Shown: in pieces, positions 1-11,729 of the stretch
Layout of the letters: each line of letters starts with the position of its first letter
Numbering within the stretch: position 1 is the first letter of the stretch
Assembly: GCA_025403435.1 (NCBI GenBank)
Contig: CM046332.1
Span: 10,905,903-10,969,902 of the forward strand
Direction: 5' to 3'
From: Artocarpus heterophyllus
Lineage: Eukaryota; Streptophyta; Magnoliopsida; Rosales; Moraceae
DNA: 64,000 nt
The notes under the pieces: model-generated
What the model was told of the DNA's origin: nothing
Databases searched by the model: none
The model's input: only the letters and a program-made list of their open reading frames with translations
Made by a program: the position numbers and the translations under genes

Positions 1-577
1 TTAAATGAGCTTGGATTTCAAAATGCTAAGAAAATTGAAAAAGTTAGAAAAAGTTTGAAATTTGAAAACTAACCTTGGATTTAAGCTTTAAATCGAATTT
101 ATGATCATTCAAACGCGTTCCCGAGCTTCCAATCCACTGAAAATTGAAGCTTGGGCTTGATTTTTAGATCAAAAATCTGAGAGTAAGAGGGAGAAAGAGA
201 GAGGCAGTGGGAAGGAGAGAGATAGACGAGAGAAAGAGAGTAAGAGTGAGCATGAGAGAGTGAGGGACAGAGAGAGAGAGAGAGAGAGGGGAGAGATTAA
301 ATAGAGGAACGGAAAGGCAAAACCAGTGAAGGAAAACCATGTATAGCATGCGGATTTTCAAATGGGACGTGTTTGGTATTTGACAAATTGTTTTGTTTCA
401 AAATTAAAAATAACAAATAAAAATAATTAAATGTAGTTAAGAATTATTAAAATAATCAAGAATAACATTAACTTAGAAATATTTTAAAATAGGCAAATTA
501 AGTTTAAAAATGCACCATGGCACACAAATTCACCATTTTACACACTAACATCACTTAATTAATTTTGGGGCATTGCA
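1..577 (-). repeat. Gypsy downstream (3') LTR, partial
   Basis: The stretch ends at GGGGCATTGCA, which on the minus strand is the LTR start TGCAATGCCCC. It is cut by the window start. It aligns by eye to the other LTR of the element across the nested insertion, and it preserves the empty copia target (GACAAATTG near 383-391). Confidence 0.85.
182..292. repeat. GA-rich simple repeat in gypsy LTR
   Basis: A purine-rich (GA)n-like tract lies inside the gypsy LTR, CT-rich on the element's coding strand. The same tract recurs in the other LTR at about 6984-7088 with different repeat counts. Confidence 0.8.
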
Positions 578-590
578 GCTCTCCACCCCT
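578..590 (-). other. Gypsy polypurine tract
   Basis: Immediately inside the 3' LTR the minus strand reads AGGGGTGGAGAGC, a purine-rich run at the place where plus-strand DNA priming is expected in LTR retrotransposons. Confidence 0.7.
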
Positions 591-603
591 AAATGAAATT
601 TCA

Positions 604-900
604 CCCTTGAAATTTACAAATTAATTTAAAAAACAAAACAAATATGGATACAACTCTTGCATAGTCGATTCTAATTCCCAGGTGGCTTCATCAAGCCCGT
701 GATGCTGCCACACGACGTTTACTAACGGTATGTCGCGAAGTCGTAAGTTGATCACTTTTTGATCGATTATCTGGACCGACACTTCTTCACATGTTGTGTC
801 TTCTTGAATCTGTACGTCTTGGAACAAAATATTTGTACGTCCTGGAACAAAATTATCTTGTTTTGCTTTGGTGGGCATTTTTGAAGCATTGACACATGGA
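604..900 (-). pseudogene. Gypsy chromodomain (C-terminal end of pol)
   Basis: An 85-residue open stretch (621-878) ends with a chromodomain-like block: VNVVWQHHGLDEATWE followed by YPYLF. The pattern of an aromatic VW, then H-G, then EATWE and a final P-x-L-F is typical of the C-terminal chromodomain of plant chromoviruses, which is thought to steer integration toward particular chromatin. The upstream link to integrase is broken by stops and shifts. A cellular chromodomain protein is unlikely because the stretch sits directly between integrase remains and the LTR. Confidence 0.75.
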
Positions 901-1860
901 ATACATCATGGACATAAGAAAGCTCGGGAGGAAGATCGAGTCGATAAATGACTACACCGACATGCTAAGTGATCTCGAACAGTCCAACATAGCTCGGTGC
1001 TTACTCTGAATCGTGTGATAACTTTACGAGGTGATACCTTCAAGAAAACAAAATCTCACATCGAATTCCAGCGCTCAGCATCTTTTATCCGCGTAACTCT
1101 TCTGTCGACTCTGAGTTGCCTTCAATCGATCTCGTGTCACGGTGACCTTCTCATTGTTGTCACAGATCTCATTTGGCACAAGAATAATCCTGTCTTCTAG
1201 TTCTACCCAACACACAGGTGGCCGACACGGTCATTCATACAACGTTTCAAACAGTGCTATGCCAATGCTGGCTTGATAGCTGTTATTGTATGCAAACTCT
1301 GCTAGATGCAAGTACTTCTTCTAGTTCCCGCCAAAATCTAACACACGTGTACATAATATATCTTTGAGAATTTGAATGACCTGCTTAGATTACCCATCAG
1401 TCAGAGAATGAAATGTTGTGCTGAAAGTTCAAATCCATACCCAAAGCCTTTTGAAAGCTCCTTCAGTATTTGGCGTTGAATTTGGTGTCTCTATCAGATG
1501 TGATGGACAAAGGAACTCTGTGGAACTACAGTATGTTCTGCTGATACAATTCTCTGAGAACTCTCCTCGAGCATGTCCTCGGTAAATCGGTGAGGAAATC
1601 CATCGTGATGTGTTCCCATTTCCACCCTAGAATAGGAAGCGGTTGAAGCTGACCTGCTGGCTTCTGGTGCTCGACTTTTACTTGAAGAATAGTCGCACAC
1701 TTGGCCACGTATTCCCAAACATCCTTCTTCATGCCTCTCCATCAGTATTGCCTCTTCAGATCACAATACATCTTTGTACTTCCTACATCAATGATGATCT
1801 GAGACTTGTAGGCTTTATCCATTATGGCCTTCGTCACTTCTGTGATTACTGGAACTGCTA
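900..1860 (-). pseudogene. Gypsy integrase remnant
   Basis: Minus-strand translation gives typical gypsy integrase fragments in more than one frame: a zinc-binding linker ending in KKDVWEYVAKCATILQVK (about 1675-1735), then the start of the catalytic core, WEHITMDFLTDLP (about 1575-1620), whose MDF aspartate is the first member of the DDE triad. Further fragments run down to about 1000 without a continuous frame. Frameshifts near 1560 and 1500 break it. Integrase inserts the cDNA into the host chromosome; this copy cannot be functional. Confidence 0.75.
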
Positions 1861-1899
1861 GGCACTCCCTGAAGTACAACAATCCATCAACATGTACCC

Positions 1900-3430
1900 T
1901 TCATTCTTCAAATTGCTCTCCATTTTGAATCACATCTAGATTCTTTAAAGGTGTTGGTCTTGCCACTGATTCTATTTCACCATCTAAACAAGAGTTGGGG
2001 TCATCTCCATATGGTACACAAAAACTCGGTCATAATCTTCATAGTACTACAGCCCATACTCACTTACTATTGCATCCCTTTTCCAATCCTCAAGAGCCAA
2101 ACAAGTGAGAATCCCTAAAGACTTGTGGCTGAGTACATCCACGACTACATTAGCTTTCCTGGGATGGTACTGTAGCGCAAAATCATAGTCTTCCATGTAT
2201 TCCATCCACCTTCACTGCCTCAAGTTCAGGTCCCTGTGGGTGAATAGATACTTCAAACTCTTGTGGTCGGAGAAAAGCTAAAACGTGGCTCTGTATAGAT
2301 AACATCTCCAGATCTTTAGCGCGTGAATTACCGCTGTGAGCTCTAAGTCATGAGTAGGGTAGTTCTGCTCGTGAGGTCATAGCTATCTCGATCTATATAC
2401 TACCATGCGTCCATGTTGCATCAACACGCATCCAAGTCTGCGTCTCAAAGCATATGTGTAAACTTTATATGGCTCATCACTACTCGGGATAATCAACACC
2501 AGAGCTATAGTAAACTGATTCTTCAACTCTTGAAAGGCGAACTCACATTCTTCATCCCACTCAAATCTGACATTCTTCCTGATCAGTCTTATCAGTGGCA
2601 CTATTATCTTAAAAAAGTCCTTTACAAATTTCCTATAGCATCCTACAAGCCCCAAGAAATTACAAATTTCTGCTATATTCCTTGGTCGTTCCCACTCCAT
2701 TATGGCTTCTACCTTGGACGGATCCACTGAGATACCTTGCTCGGAAATAACATGTCCCAGAAACTTAACTTCTATCAACCAAAACGACACTTTTCTTTCT
2801 TGGCATATAACTGGTGCTTTTGTAGAGTCTGAAGTACGATTCTGAGGTGCTGCTCATGCTCCTCCCAAGTCTTAGAATAGACCAGAATATAGTCGATGAA
2901 CACAACCATAAACTAATCAAGATAAGGTCTGAATATTCTGTTCATCAGGTCCATGAAAGCTACCGGAGCATTTGTCAATCCAAATGGCATCACCAATAAC
3001 TTAATGTGTCCATAGTCAGGTCCTGAAAGCTGTTTTGGGGATGTCTTCCTCTTTAATCCTAAGCTGGTGTTATCCCGAATGCAAATCTATCTTCGAAAAA
3101 TACCATGAACCTCCTAACTGATCAAACAATTCGTCGATCCTGCGCAGAAGATACTTGTTCTTCACAGTGACCAAATTTAGTTGCTGATAATCTATACATA
3201 GCCTGAGGGTTCCATTGTGCTTTTTAGCGAACAAAACCCGTGCTCCCCACGATGATGTGCTATTCTAAATATACCCCTTATCAACGAGCTCCTGAAGTTA
3301 CTTTCTCAATTCTTTTATCTTTGCCAGTGCCATCCGATAAGGTGCTATAGAAATCGGTGTTGTTCCTGGAAGTAGCTCGATGTTAAACTCAATCTCCTAG
3401 TACGGTGGCAATCTTGGTAACTCGTTAAGG
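1900..3430 (-). pseudogene. Gypsy reverse transcriptase and RNase H remnant
   Basis: Minus-strand fragments in order are: a run ending LCIDYQQLN (about 3200), [12 protein letters not shown] (about 3120), FSKIDLHSG (about 3085), KTAFRT (about 3040), MPFGLTNAP (about 2975) and a FIDYILVYS stretch near 2890, where the usual second catalytic aspartate of F(I/V)DD has become tyrosine. The 2383-2790 open stretch then holds [16 protein letters not shown] and the start of RNase H ([11 protein letters not shown]), whose leading YSDAS motif is degraded to YALRR. In-frame stops occur near 3045 and 2910. The active-site loss makes the enzyme dead. Confidence 0.85.
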
Positions 3431-3559
3431 AAGACATCTTCAAACACATCAACCACTAGAATTGTCGCGCTTTTTCTCGATGCACTGGGCTCTCCTTCTA
3501 GGTTCATAAGAAAGGCATAACAAGCTAGGTTCTTCCGTCCTCCGAGACATGTCTTCATA

Positions 3560-3895
3560 AGTCACTCATTCATTATTTGATCATTACCACCTTGGTAAGT
3601 GATCCTCGTTCCCCTATCAGACACTAGGGTTACTCTCTTAAGTTTATAGTTGACAACTGCATTGTATTTGGATAACCAGTCCATTCCTAGGATTACATCA
3701 TATGAACTCATGAGGATTACAATCAAATCACTCTTCAAGGTCTCACCTCCAATCTTTATTTTACAAGCTTTACATATACAATTTACACACAACTGCCCCA
3801 AGGGTGAAGCAATAACTAAGGGTTCGTCAAATTCTTTTATCTCTAGTCCCAAGGCATGTACAAAAGAGCATGAAATAAGGGAATGAGTGGCACTA
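3560..3895 (-). pseudogene. Gypsy aspartic protease region
   Basis: A 97-residue open stretch (3562-3852) with the part just upstream reads as the retropepsin region of gypsy Pol: SATHSLISCSFV near 3860-3890, then a C-terminal half ending DVILGMDWLSKYNAVVNY. That last block is a strong signature of plant gypsy proteases. The catalytic D-S/T-G is normally just upstream of ATHSFIS; here the upstream sequence is degraded and I could not confirm it. Confidence 0.75.
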
Positions 3896-4239
3896 GTATT
3901 AAATAAAAATGGGCTAAAGACTGAGAAACTAGGATCCTACCATCGACAACCGTGTTGCTAGTCTAGGCATCCGAACTCCCTAATGTCATGGTGTGAACCT
4001 GAACTGAAGCTTTCCCTTTTCATCTACCAACATTGCTAGGTCCTGGGTTAGTTGGCTGATATTGTTGCAACGGAGGTGACTACATGCTAGCTATACTCGA
4101 CTCTCGATATTGATGGGCATTACGTTGGAAGTTCTGCGGCTGGTGTTCTTATGCTGGGTATGGCAGTTGTTGGGGAAAGAACTGATGGAACTAGAGCCGA
4201 GGGAATTGTTAAGGTAGAGGTAGAGTTTGAGGTTGAGGT

Positions 4240-5121
4240 TGACGAATGGCACCTTTTTGGCCTGAAGTCCTAGATAAGCACTCCTGATCGGGTAGTTCCT
4301 CTTAATATGTCATGGCTACTGGCAGTAGTAGCAATGAAAGCTATAGGGGTTGCTGCTTCTGTTGCTGGATGAACTGCTACTACCACTATTCACGTTACCA
4401 TGTTGACTCTTCCCTTGAGTTGGACGGCTACTAGGTGCTCCTCCTGTTGCTCCTTTGTAGTTCTCCTAACGTCCTTGCTCGATCCTCACAGTATTACGAA
4501 AATCATTTTCCATAGATATTACTGACGACATAAGCTTACCAAAATTCCTGAGTTGCAAGGCAACCACATGTCATCGAATAGAAGCCTTAAGCCCTTCTTA
4601 GAACTTAATACACTTCTCATGCTCCGATGCCACTGTAGATGGAGCAAACCTAGGCCAACTCATTAAATTTTGCCTCGTACTTTCAAACTGACATATCACC
4701 CTACTACAATTTGTAGAATTCAGCCGCCTTCTGGTCTCTATATCTTTGCAGAAAGTAACAGTCATAGAATAACTCTGTGAACCTGTCCTAGTTAATGTTC
4801 CCGTTGTTCTCCAAGCGTTTAGCTTTCTTCCACCAAGTATAAGCACCACCTTCGAAGTTATAGGCTGTAAACTCCAAGCATATCCAGGTGTTTCACGATT
4901 GAATCTAACCAATATTTAGCCACTTACGGGTCCCTATTTCTGTCGAAGGTTACAATAGATGCACACTGGAATTCCATAAAGTATGTATGCCGAAGACTAG
5001 CATTGAAATCCTCCGGTCTTGCCCTTGCTGCCATCTGCTGGAATGCAGCAAACATAACCCTCATCATGCTCTCATCACTCCCAAGGTTGGCGTCAGCTGT
5101 CGAACGACATCTAGGTGCCAT
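4240..5121 (-). pseudogene. Gypsy gag remnant
   Basis: A likely start lies at 5121 (MAPRCRSTADANLG), about 90 bp inside the primer-binding site. The frame stays open for 65 residues, then continues in another frame (4598-4912). Near 4270-4345 the minus strand encodes a broken CCHC zinc knuckle: Cys-x2-Cys and His-x4 are visible, but the last Cys is Tyr and two stops intervene. Gag forms the particle and binds the RNA. The knuckle and position identify it despite the decay. Confidence 0.65.
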
Positions 5122-5211
5122 TCTCTCACTTCTGAAAACAAAATTTGGACTGTTAGTGGTATTTCATTGTCGTACATATGAGTGCACAATTCCTAAGGTT
5201 CATAACCTTTT

Positions 5212-5223
5212 GCTCTGATACCA
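5212..5223 (-). other. Gypsy primer-binding site (initiator tRNA-Met)
   Basis: The minus strand reads TGGTATCAGAGC, complementary to the 3' end of plant initiator tRNA-Met, directly beside the upstream LTR. This fixes the element's orientation. Confidence 0.9.
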
Positions 5224-7179
5224 TTTTATCACTCCCCAGAGTACAGGAGGTGACGTGACGAGTTAATTAAGTTAATTAAGTAAAAATTTCATTAAAAGGT
5301 AAGTTAAAGAATTTAATTAATTATGAAAAATGTGATAAATTTAAAACCCTTTTAAGCAAACATTTATAATGATTAAACAAATAAGATAAAAACTAAATGA
5401 AACAAAATAATTAAAGAAAGAGGAAATATGCGTTGGGTCTCACCGACCCATAACTTGTGCACACACATAGTATCGATAATATAGTCCAAAATAGAAAAAA
5501 AGATTAAAATTATACATGCCTTAATTAACTTGTACAACAACCTACCTAGGTCTTCTACTGGTTGTAAGTCCAGTCTATGGACCCTTCGTCAATCCTAAGC
5601 TGGATTTCATCTAAGGGGGGAAGATTTTAAAAACAAATAAAATGTGAGCAAAAGGCTCAGTAGGACTATGTTTTAAAAATAGATAGATAATTTAAATACA
5701 AAGTTTACTTTTCAAAGAAATAATTAGAAAACAAAGTTAAATAAATAAATTCTTTTAAATAACTCTTATTAAAAACAGTTCATCCAGAAAGTACTTTTTT
5801 ATCTTTCTTGGGCAAACCATAGTTATCACCACCAAAGTGGCCCAGCTGGATTTCGAGGCATGCCCCTAAGGTCACACGCTACACGACCCGATCTCTAATA
5901 TGGCATCATGCCCGTTTATATATTTCTATTAATTATTAAAATCTCTTTTTACTAAGCATTTTCATTTACATTCATTATGAGGTTTGTTATGAAAATTACC
6001 TGAATCTATTGTGTATGAAAACAATCAATAAAAATTCTTTTTCGACCAATCATTGGAAACATTTTGTTAAAATCCTTTTTGAGGCCAAAATCTTTTTTTT
6101 AAAATTTGGCTACCAAGGATAGGGTAGAAGTCCTACCTCAATATCCATGCCGATATCCAACTTTGTAGTCCTGATCTCCTATACGTTAGCTCCACGAAAC
6201 CACGAACAACCTTAAATAGAAACTAGGTCTATCAGTATCTAGCTTAAGATATCCTATGTCGCCAAGCTATCTCATGGTGTCCTAGTGTGCCATTCATGTT
6301 TATAAAATCATATTGAAAATTTAAATCTCTTTCGGGATTTAGAACAGTGGAAATAGGTGAAAAATGACAAATTTTCACTATGCTCGGTCGGCCTACCAAA
6401 CTGTGCAGTTCAGCCTACCAACAATTCAAGTCTGGCCTGCAGGAGTTTTTCAAGTTTAGCCTACCGGACGTATGAATCTGGCCGCCAAACTCATGAATCT
6501 GGTCTGCCAAACTGGGAAATTTTAGAATTTTCAAAACATAAGTCTCGACCTTCCCGAGCTCAATTCCTCATTTCAGCCAATTATTCTTAGTTCTCAGGCA
6601 TATAAAACATTTATAGAAAGTGGAAAAACATAATAGAACACTTTTAAAGTAGTTTAAACAAGATTTGCATAGAAAAATCCAATAAAATCCAAAAATGAGA
6701 AAAATAAAGAAAAATGAAAAATCTTGATCTAAATCCCAAACCAAGCTTAGATTCTAGATGTTTTAAGTTTCTCTAACTTAGATTAAAGGCTTTCTAAGCT
6801 TAAATGGGCTTGAATTTCAAAATGTTAAGAAAATTGAAAAATTTAGAAAAGGTTTGAAATTTGAAAATTAACCTTGGATTTAAGCTTCAAATCGAGTTTG
6901 TGATCATTCAAACACATTCTTGAGCTTCCAATCCACTGAAAATTGAAGCTTGGGCTTGATTTTTAGATCAAAAATCTAAGAGAAAGAGGGAGAAAGAGAG
7001 AGGCAGTGGGAAGGAGAGAGAGAGACAAGAGAAAGAGAGTGTGAGTGAGCATGAGTGTGTGAGGGAAAGAGAGAGAGAGAGGGAGAGATTAAATAGAGGA
7101 AGGGAAAGGCAAAACCAATGAAAGAAAACCATGTATAGCAAGTGGATTTTCAAATAGGACGTGTTTGGTATTTGACAAA
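5224..7179 (-). repeat. Gypsy upstream (5') LTR, first part
   Basis: This is the inner part of the LTR, broken at 7180 by the nested copia and resuming at 16875. The exact inner boundary is uncertain by a few bases because the matching end of the other LTR lies outside the window. It contains degenerate GGCCTACCAAAC-like units at 6380-6510 and a GA-rich tract at 6984-7088. No gene is seen in it. Confidence 0.8.
6380..6515. repeat. Degenerate GGCCTGCCRAA-type repeats in gypsy LTR
   Basis: About six spaced, imperfect copies of a short GC-rich unit (for example TCGGCCTACCAAAC, CTGGCCTGCAGG, TAGCCTACCGGA, TCTGGCCGCCAAAC, TCTGGTCTGCCAAAC) alternate with AT-rich spacers of about 10-15 bp. The same kind of unit occurs in the copia elements of this window. 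Confidence 0.65.
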
Positions 7180-9194
7180 TGTTAGATATGTATGCCTTAA
7201 GGAGTAAAAATGTAATAAGTTTTTGAAGACATTTTTATCAATAAATTTATCAATAAAGAATTTATTTATTGTTTATATACCAAATCTTGTCCTCTTTACG
7301 TTCATATTTGTTGAATGTATGTTAAGCAAACAATAGTCTAAGACTATCGGTCTAAACCTTAAGAATTGGGCATATGATGGCCAGATTATGCAGAAGACAC
7401 GATTCTTAAGGTGACGGTCTAAATCATAAGATCCGCAATCGAGGGAATAAAGTTGGGCACTTTATTCATGTAAAGATTGTTATGTTGTCTATATCCCAAT
7501 TGGGAGATGGTTTGTCTTAGCCCTCGGAGGTGGACTCCATGAATAGAGACATAGGCACGTTGTGATAGGTGATGATGTGTTAGATTGGGACATAAAGTGA
7601 ATTGATTTGGATTAATAATTCTGTCTCCACAAATTGATTCACTTTAGACAATCATTTGTATTGATTAGGCCCGTTGTCTTGACTTGTGTCCTTTGATGTA
7701 CCAAAGGGTGACACCCACATCTTAATAGTGGTATGCATGCTGGAACGTTGGAGGCATGACTCTTGATAGCGTAGACCTGTTATTCATAGATATGGAATCC
7801 ATAGCTCCTCTTTAGGAGTAGTGATATCCTCTTATATGCATTATCATGTAATTGGAAAACTGGAGCGCTTAACCATTTGGATACATAGGTGTAACTGAAT
7901 GGTATACTGTCCTTGGATGGTAAGTTTTCCGATGGTAAGATAATAGAACGTAAGATAAAAATAATTGGGAAGGTAAAACAAAACTTATCCTTAAGCCGGT
8001 TATGGATAATCCTATGGGAATACGATACACTGTGATATATCATGGAGACTTAGCTATACGGGTTTCATAATTCTATGTAGTTCGAGAGTGCAGCTCCAAG
8101 CTTTTAGTGGAGTAGCGTTGGAGTTGATAATTATGAAATGTATAAATGGGATATAGGGTTTTATAATTATTGGGAGCTTAAACTATATAGGTTCATTTGG
8201 TCCCCTTTGCTAGCTCACAACATCCTGCAATGATACAGGCGTGCTTTTCCACCAATTGGTGACTTATGTCAGATTTATTAGATTGGTTGAAATTCAGAAG
8301 AATCAAATATTTCAGTCTGTTTATAGGTTGAATTAATTTTGTGATAAAATTAATTCAAGATAAACTCGTTGAATTATTGAGATCGGATAATTCTTGTTTG
8401 TTTATCGGTTGATTTAATTTTGAATAAATTAGATCAAGATATAGAATTGTTAGGAATTCATTTATTTTCCTAGAGATTATCTAGATAAAGTTGTTTTAAT
8501 CAGATAACTTTTCTATTAGGTTATTTGAATTAAAATTAAGACTTTATCCTATAGAATCTCAGGAGGAAAATAAAAGATTTGCTAAGATATTAATCGACAG
8601 TTTGGCATGATGATCCTCAAGTTCGGCCTGCGATGGGGCGTGTTCGGCCTGCCGATCATCCTGATCGGCTCGCCGATGAGCGAAGGATAAGATCTCGCGT
8701 TTTTGCACAGATCTTATCAAATATCGATCCGAATTTGATTCTGATTCAAATTTTGAAGCCTAATCTGATAAGGACTAACCCTGGACCCAACCTATATAAA
8801 TAGGGAGTAAGTCTTAAGAGTTACTAAGATCAATTGAGAGATTAAGAGTGATACTCTGCTGGTCAGAATCTGAAAACTCCCTGAGAGCTCTTGTTTACAA
8901 ATCACGAACACTAGCTTTGGGTTCTCTCAATTGGCTGGAAGGAGAGTCACCTAGAGGAAGAGCTGTACGTGTGAGCCCACACTCACTCCAATCATGGATA
9001 GAGAATAGCAACGAAGGCTAATTGGTTGAGGCTATTCTAGAACATTACTTTTTTTCACTGATTGTAGGAGCTTTTCAGCACACAAAGGTTAGTAAGATCT
9101 GGTTAATTTATGCACATAGCATGTCAAACTTATGTTTTGAAAAATACTCTTATATAAAATTTTTAAAATTCTACTACGTACTATTTTTCCAACA
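7180..9194 (+). repeat. Copia-1 5' LTR with TATA box
   Basis: The LTR begins TGTTAGATATG and ends TTTTCCAACA. A clear TATA box (TATATAAATAG, 8793-8803) should set the transcription start near 8825, making the part before it U3. Just upstream (8594-8690) lie several GGCCTGCCGAT-type GC-rich units. Relative to the 3' LTR it lacks about 27 bp near 7655 and has an extra GGCCTGCCGAT unit near 8645. Confidence 0.9.
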
Positions 9195-9196
9195 AT

Positions 9197-9208
9197 TGGT
9201 ATCAGAGC
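9197..9208 (+). other. Copia-1 primer-binding site
   Basis: TGGTATCAGAGC lies two bases after the LTR end and is complementary to the 3' end of initiator tRNA-Met. Confidence 0.9.
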
Positions 9209-10889
9209 TATGGTTTTTATATAAATTTACAAGTTTGTGATCATACTATATGTATATATTTTGTGATCTTAGTCTCTCCTATGCTTGAATTTAATTTTAT
9301 AGAGAGTTAGGACTCTCAGTTTCTATATATTTTATATGTTGTCATGGATTATGTGGTGAATGTTCATTAATTAATTATGATTGATTAAATGGTTATTTAA
9401 TTATTTGTTAATTAATTAATTTACACTGGTTATGGTTCCTTAGAGGTTAGAATGTGTATCTAGGGTTTTCAGTAATTAGATGACGGATTATCATCTCCGT
9501 CTAGGAATTATTATTTATTTTTTAATTTGTAAGAATTTTGTAATTAAATAATTATTCGGAGAAGACGGATCTAGAAGGCAAATCTAGAAGATAGATGACG
9601 ACACTTCTAGGTATTTCCTGAGTCTCTAATTTTATGTTTTTGAATTGTTGAAAATAAAATTGATGAATTGCATTAAAAATTGTATTTTCTATAAAGGATG
9701 ATTTCTGCTTGGTTGGCATGCTGAACCATCTAGTTCGACAGGCCGATGGTCGCAGATCAGCAAGCCAGACGTGAGGTTCGGAAGGCCGATAGTGGGGCAG
9801 AAATCAGGAGGCTCTGGCAGTAGGCTGAACCTTTAGTTCAGCAGGCTAATTTTTCATGAGTCGGTAGGCCGATCTTCCTGATCGACAGGCCGATGGGTCT
9901 TGACCGGTAGGCCGATCACCCAGACGGCTTGCCGACCGAGAGTTGAAATTTTTTTAGAAAAGGTGCAGTTTTAATTTTATTTTTGGGACGATTATGAGAG
10001 ACATTAAATTTGGATATGACAAAAAATATAAAGTATTTGATTCATACGAGATTGAAAACTTAAAGATGGACATTACATGATGAGAGATACAACTTGAGAA
10101 TTCAAGGATGAAGAATCGATAATATGTTTCGATTATTCTCGTGTAATTTTTTATTTCTATTCTCTAGGGTGGAATCATAATATTACGGTTGTTATTATTT
10201 TGCTTGTAACGTTGCTTGATTGCCTTGCTTGCCTACCTTATAATATGATTTGCCATGTATATTGATAACATGTCATATAGAATAGGGAGTGCCACTCATA
10301 TTAAAATTGTTCATGCATGACTCTTAAAATAAAACTTTGTTTTCAAAAGATTGAGTGGGAGAAGGTTTTCGAAGAGAGGGCCTACGGCCTCCATCATTGG
10401 TCCATAGGAAGAACATGGTGGTCCCAACCTTAGGAAGGGATTTCTATCATGTACTATATTGGATCTCTAAGAGGATAAGGTATTTTAGCATGATTTATGG
10501 TTGTATACCCCTAGGTGATGATTATAAATCATGGATAAAATATTGAAATGATGGTTATACACTCACGTTAATTTTATGATTAACCTTCTCTAGGAGCTTT
10601 GTTAATAAAATTAATGGCCAAAGAAACGATTATTAATATATGCTGGATCATACGGGTCCTGGATGGCATATATTAATCAAGAGGGAATCCATATTCCTGA
10701 TTGAATTTGGCATGAATCCCCTAGGAGCTTGTTGAATTCTAAGTTGGGAATTATCGTTGTAAGGTTATGATATTTTTAAGGTTTTGACACATAAACACAT
10801 TTGTATGTTTTTACATGATTGTTATCTTACTAAATTATTATGATATGTTTGCTTATGTTTGGTATATGACTCTTTATTGTAGATTAAAA
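9209..10889 (+). other. Copia-1 untranslated leader
   Basis: About 1.7 kb separates the primer site from the gag ATG, with no coding potential. It is conserved in the two related minus-strand copies (29096-30691 and 55778-57452). It holds an array of degenerate GGCCGAT-type units at 9715-9945 and conserved blocks such as CCATAGGAAGAACATGG near 10400. The conservation suggests packaging or expression functions, but that is inference. Confidence 0.7.
9715..9945. repeat. Array of TCGGCAGGCCGAT-type units in copia-1 leader
   Basis: Roughly ten imperfect copies of a near-palindromic GC-rich unit are spaced about 18-28 bp apart in otherwise AT-rich leader DNA, for example TCGACAGGCCGATGG, TCGGTAGGCCGATC and ACCGGTAGGCCGATCA. 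Related arrays occur in the LTRs and in the related copies. Confidence 0.75.
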
Positions 10890-11700
10890 ATGTCTAAAAA
10901 TACTTTATCTTTGATACTTGACAAAAACCTATTAACTGAAGAGAATTATAATGATTGAAAATGGAATTTGGATATCGTCCTCTCCTTTGAGAAATTGAAA
11001 TTTGTGCTGACAACCCTATGTCCTCCCAAGCCTATGCGAGACTCCACTAATGAGCAATTCCAAGCGTACGATCGCTGGAAAGATGCAAATGATCAGGCCC
11101 GCTGCTATGTTATGGCCAGCAAGAATAATGTGTTGTAGGCTCAATATCAGGATTATGAGACTGCGAAGCAGATCTTGAATAATCTTGAAGACATGTTTGG
11201 AGGCCAGGCCATAACAAAGCGACAAGGGGCGCTTTGAAAACTTCTTAACTATAAGCAGAGGCCCAGGACATCTGTAAAGGAGCACATGATGTTGGTCATG
11301 GGTTACCTCGCTGAGGCTTAAACCAATGGAGCTGACATCGATGCTGAAACTCAGATGACTATGGTCTTTGAGATTCTGTCAAAGGAATTTATTCCATTTA
11401 GAGCTACTTTTAATTTAAGCAATAGACAGGATATGACCTTAACAGAGTTAATGAAATAGTTACAGGAGTTTGAACTACTGATCAGGGAATCTCCTACAGG
11501 TGTTGAGGCCAATTTGGTGGCTGCTTCTAGTTCCAATCACAATTCTGGGAATGGAAAGAAGCAACAGGCCAAGAACGGGAAGTCTTCTATTCCTGCTACC
11601 ACCAAGAGCAAGAAGAAGAAGAAGAAGAAGAAGAACCCGAAGAAGCTTAAGTGCTTCTTCTGTGGGAAGGTCAGGCACATCAAGAAGCATTGCAAGGACT
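10890..11700 (+). pseudogene. Copia-1 gag with CCHC zinc knuckle
   Basis: The chosen start at 10890 gives MSKNTLSLILDKN, matching the starts of both related copies (29095 and 55777). The Gag region continues in the same frame with stops at about 10956, 11136, 11235 and 11457. A lysine-rich run encoded by an AAG repeat (about 11605-11637) precedes a good zinc knuckle, Cys-x2-Cys-x4-His-x4-Cys, at 11652-11693. Gag assembles the cytoplasmic particle and binds element RNA. The stops prevent full-length product. Confidence 0.85.
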
Positions 11701-11729
11701 TCCTTTCCAAAGGAGGTAGGTGTGACCTT

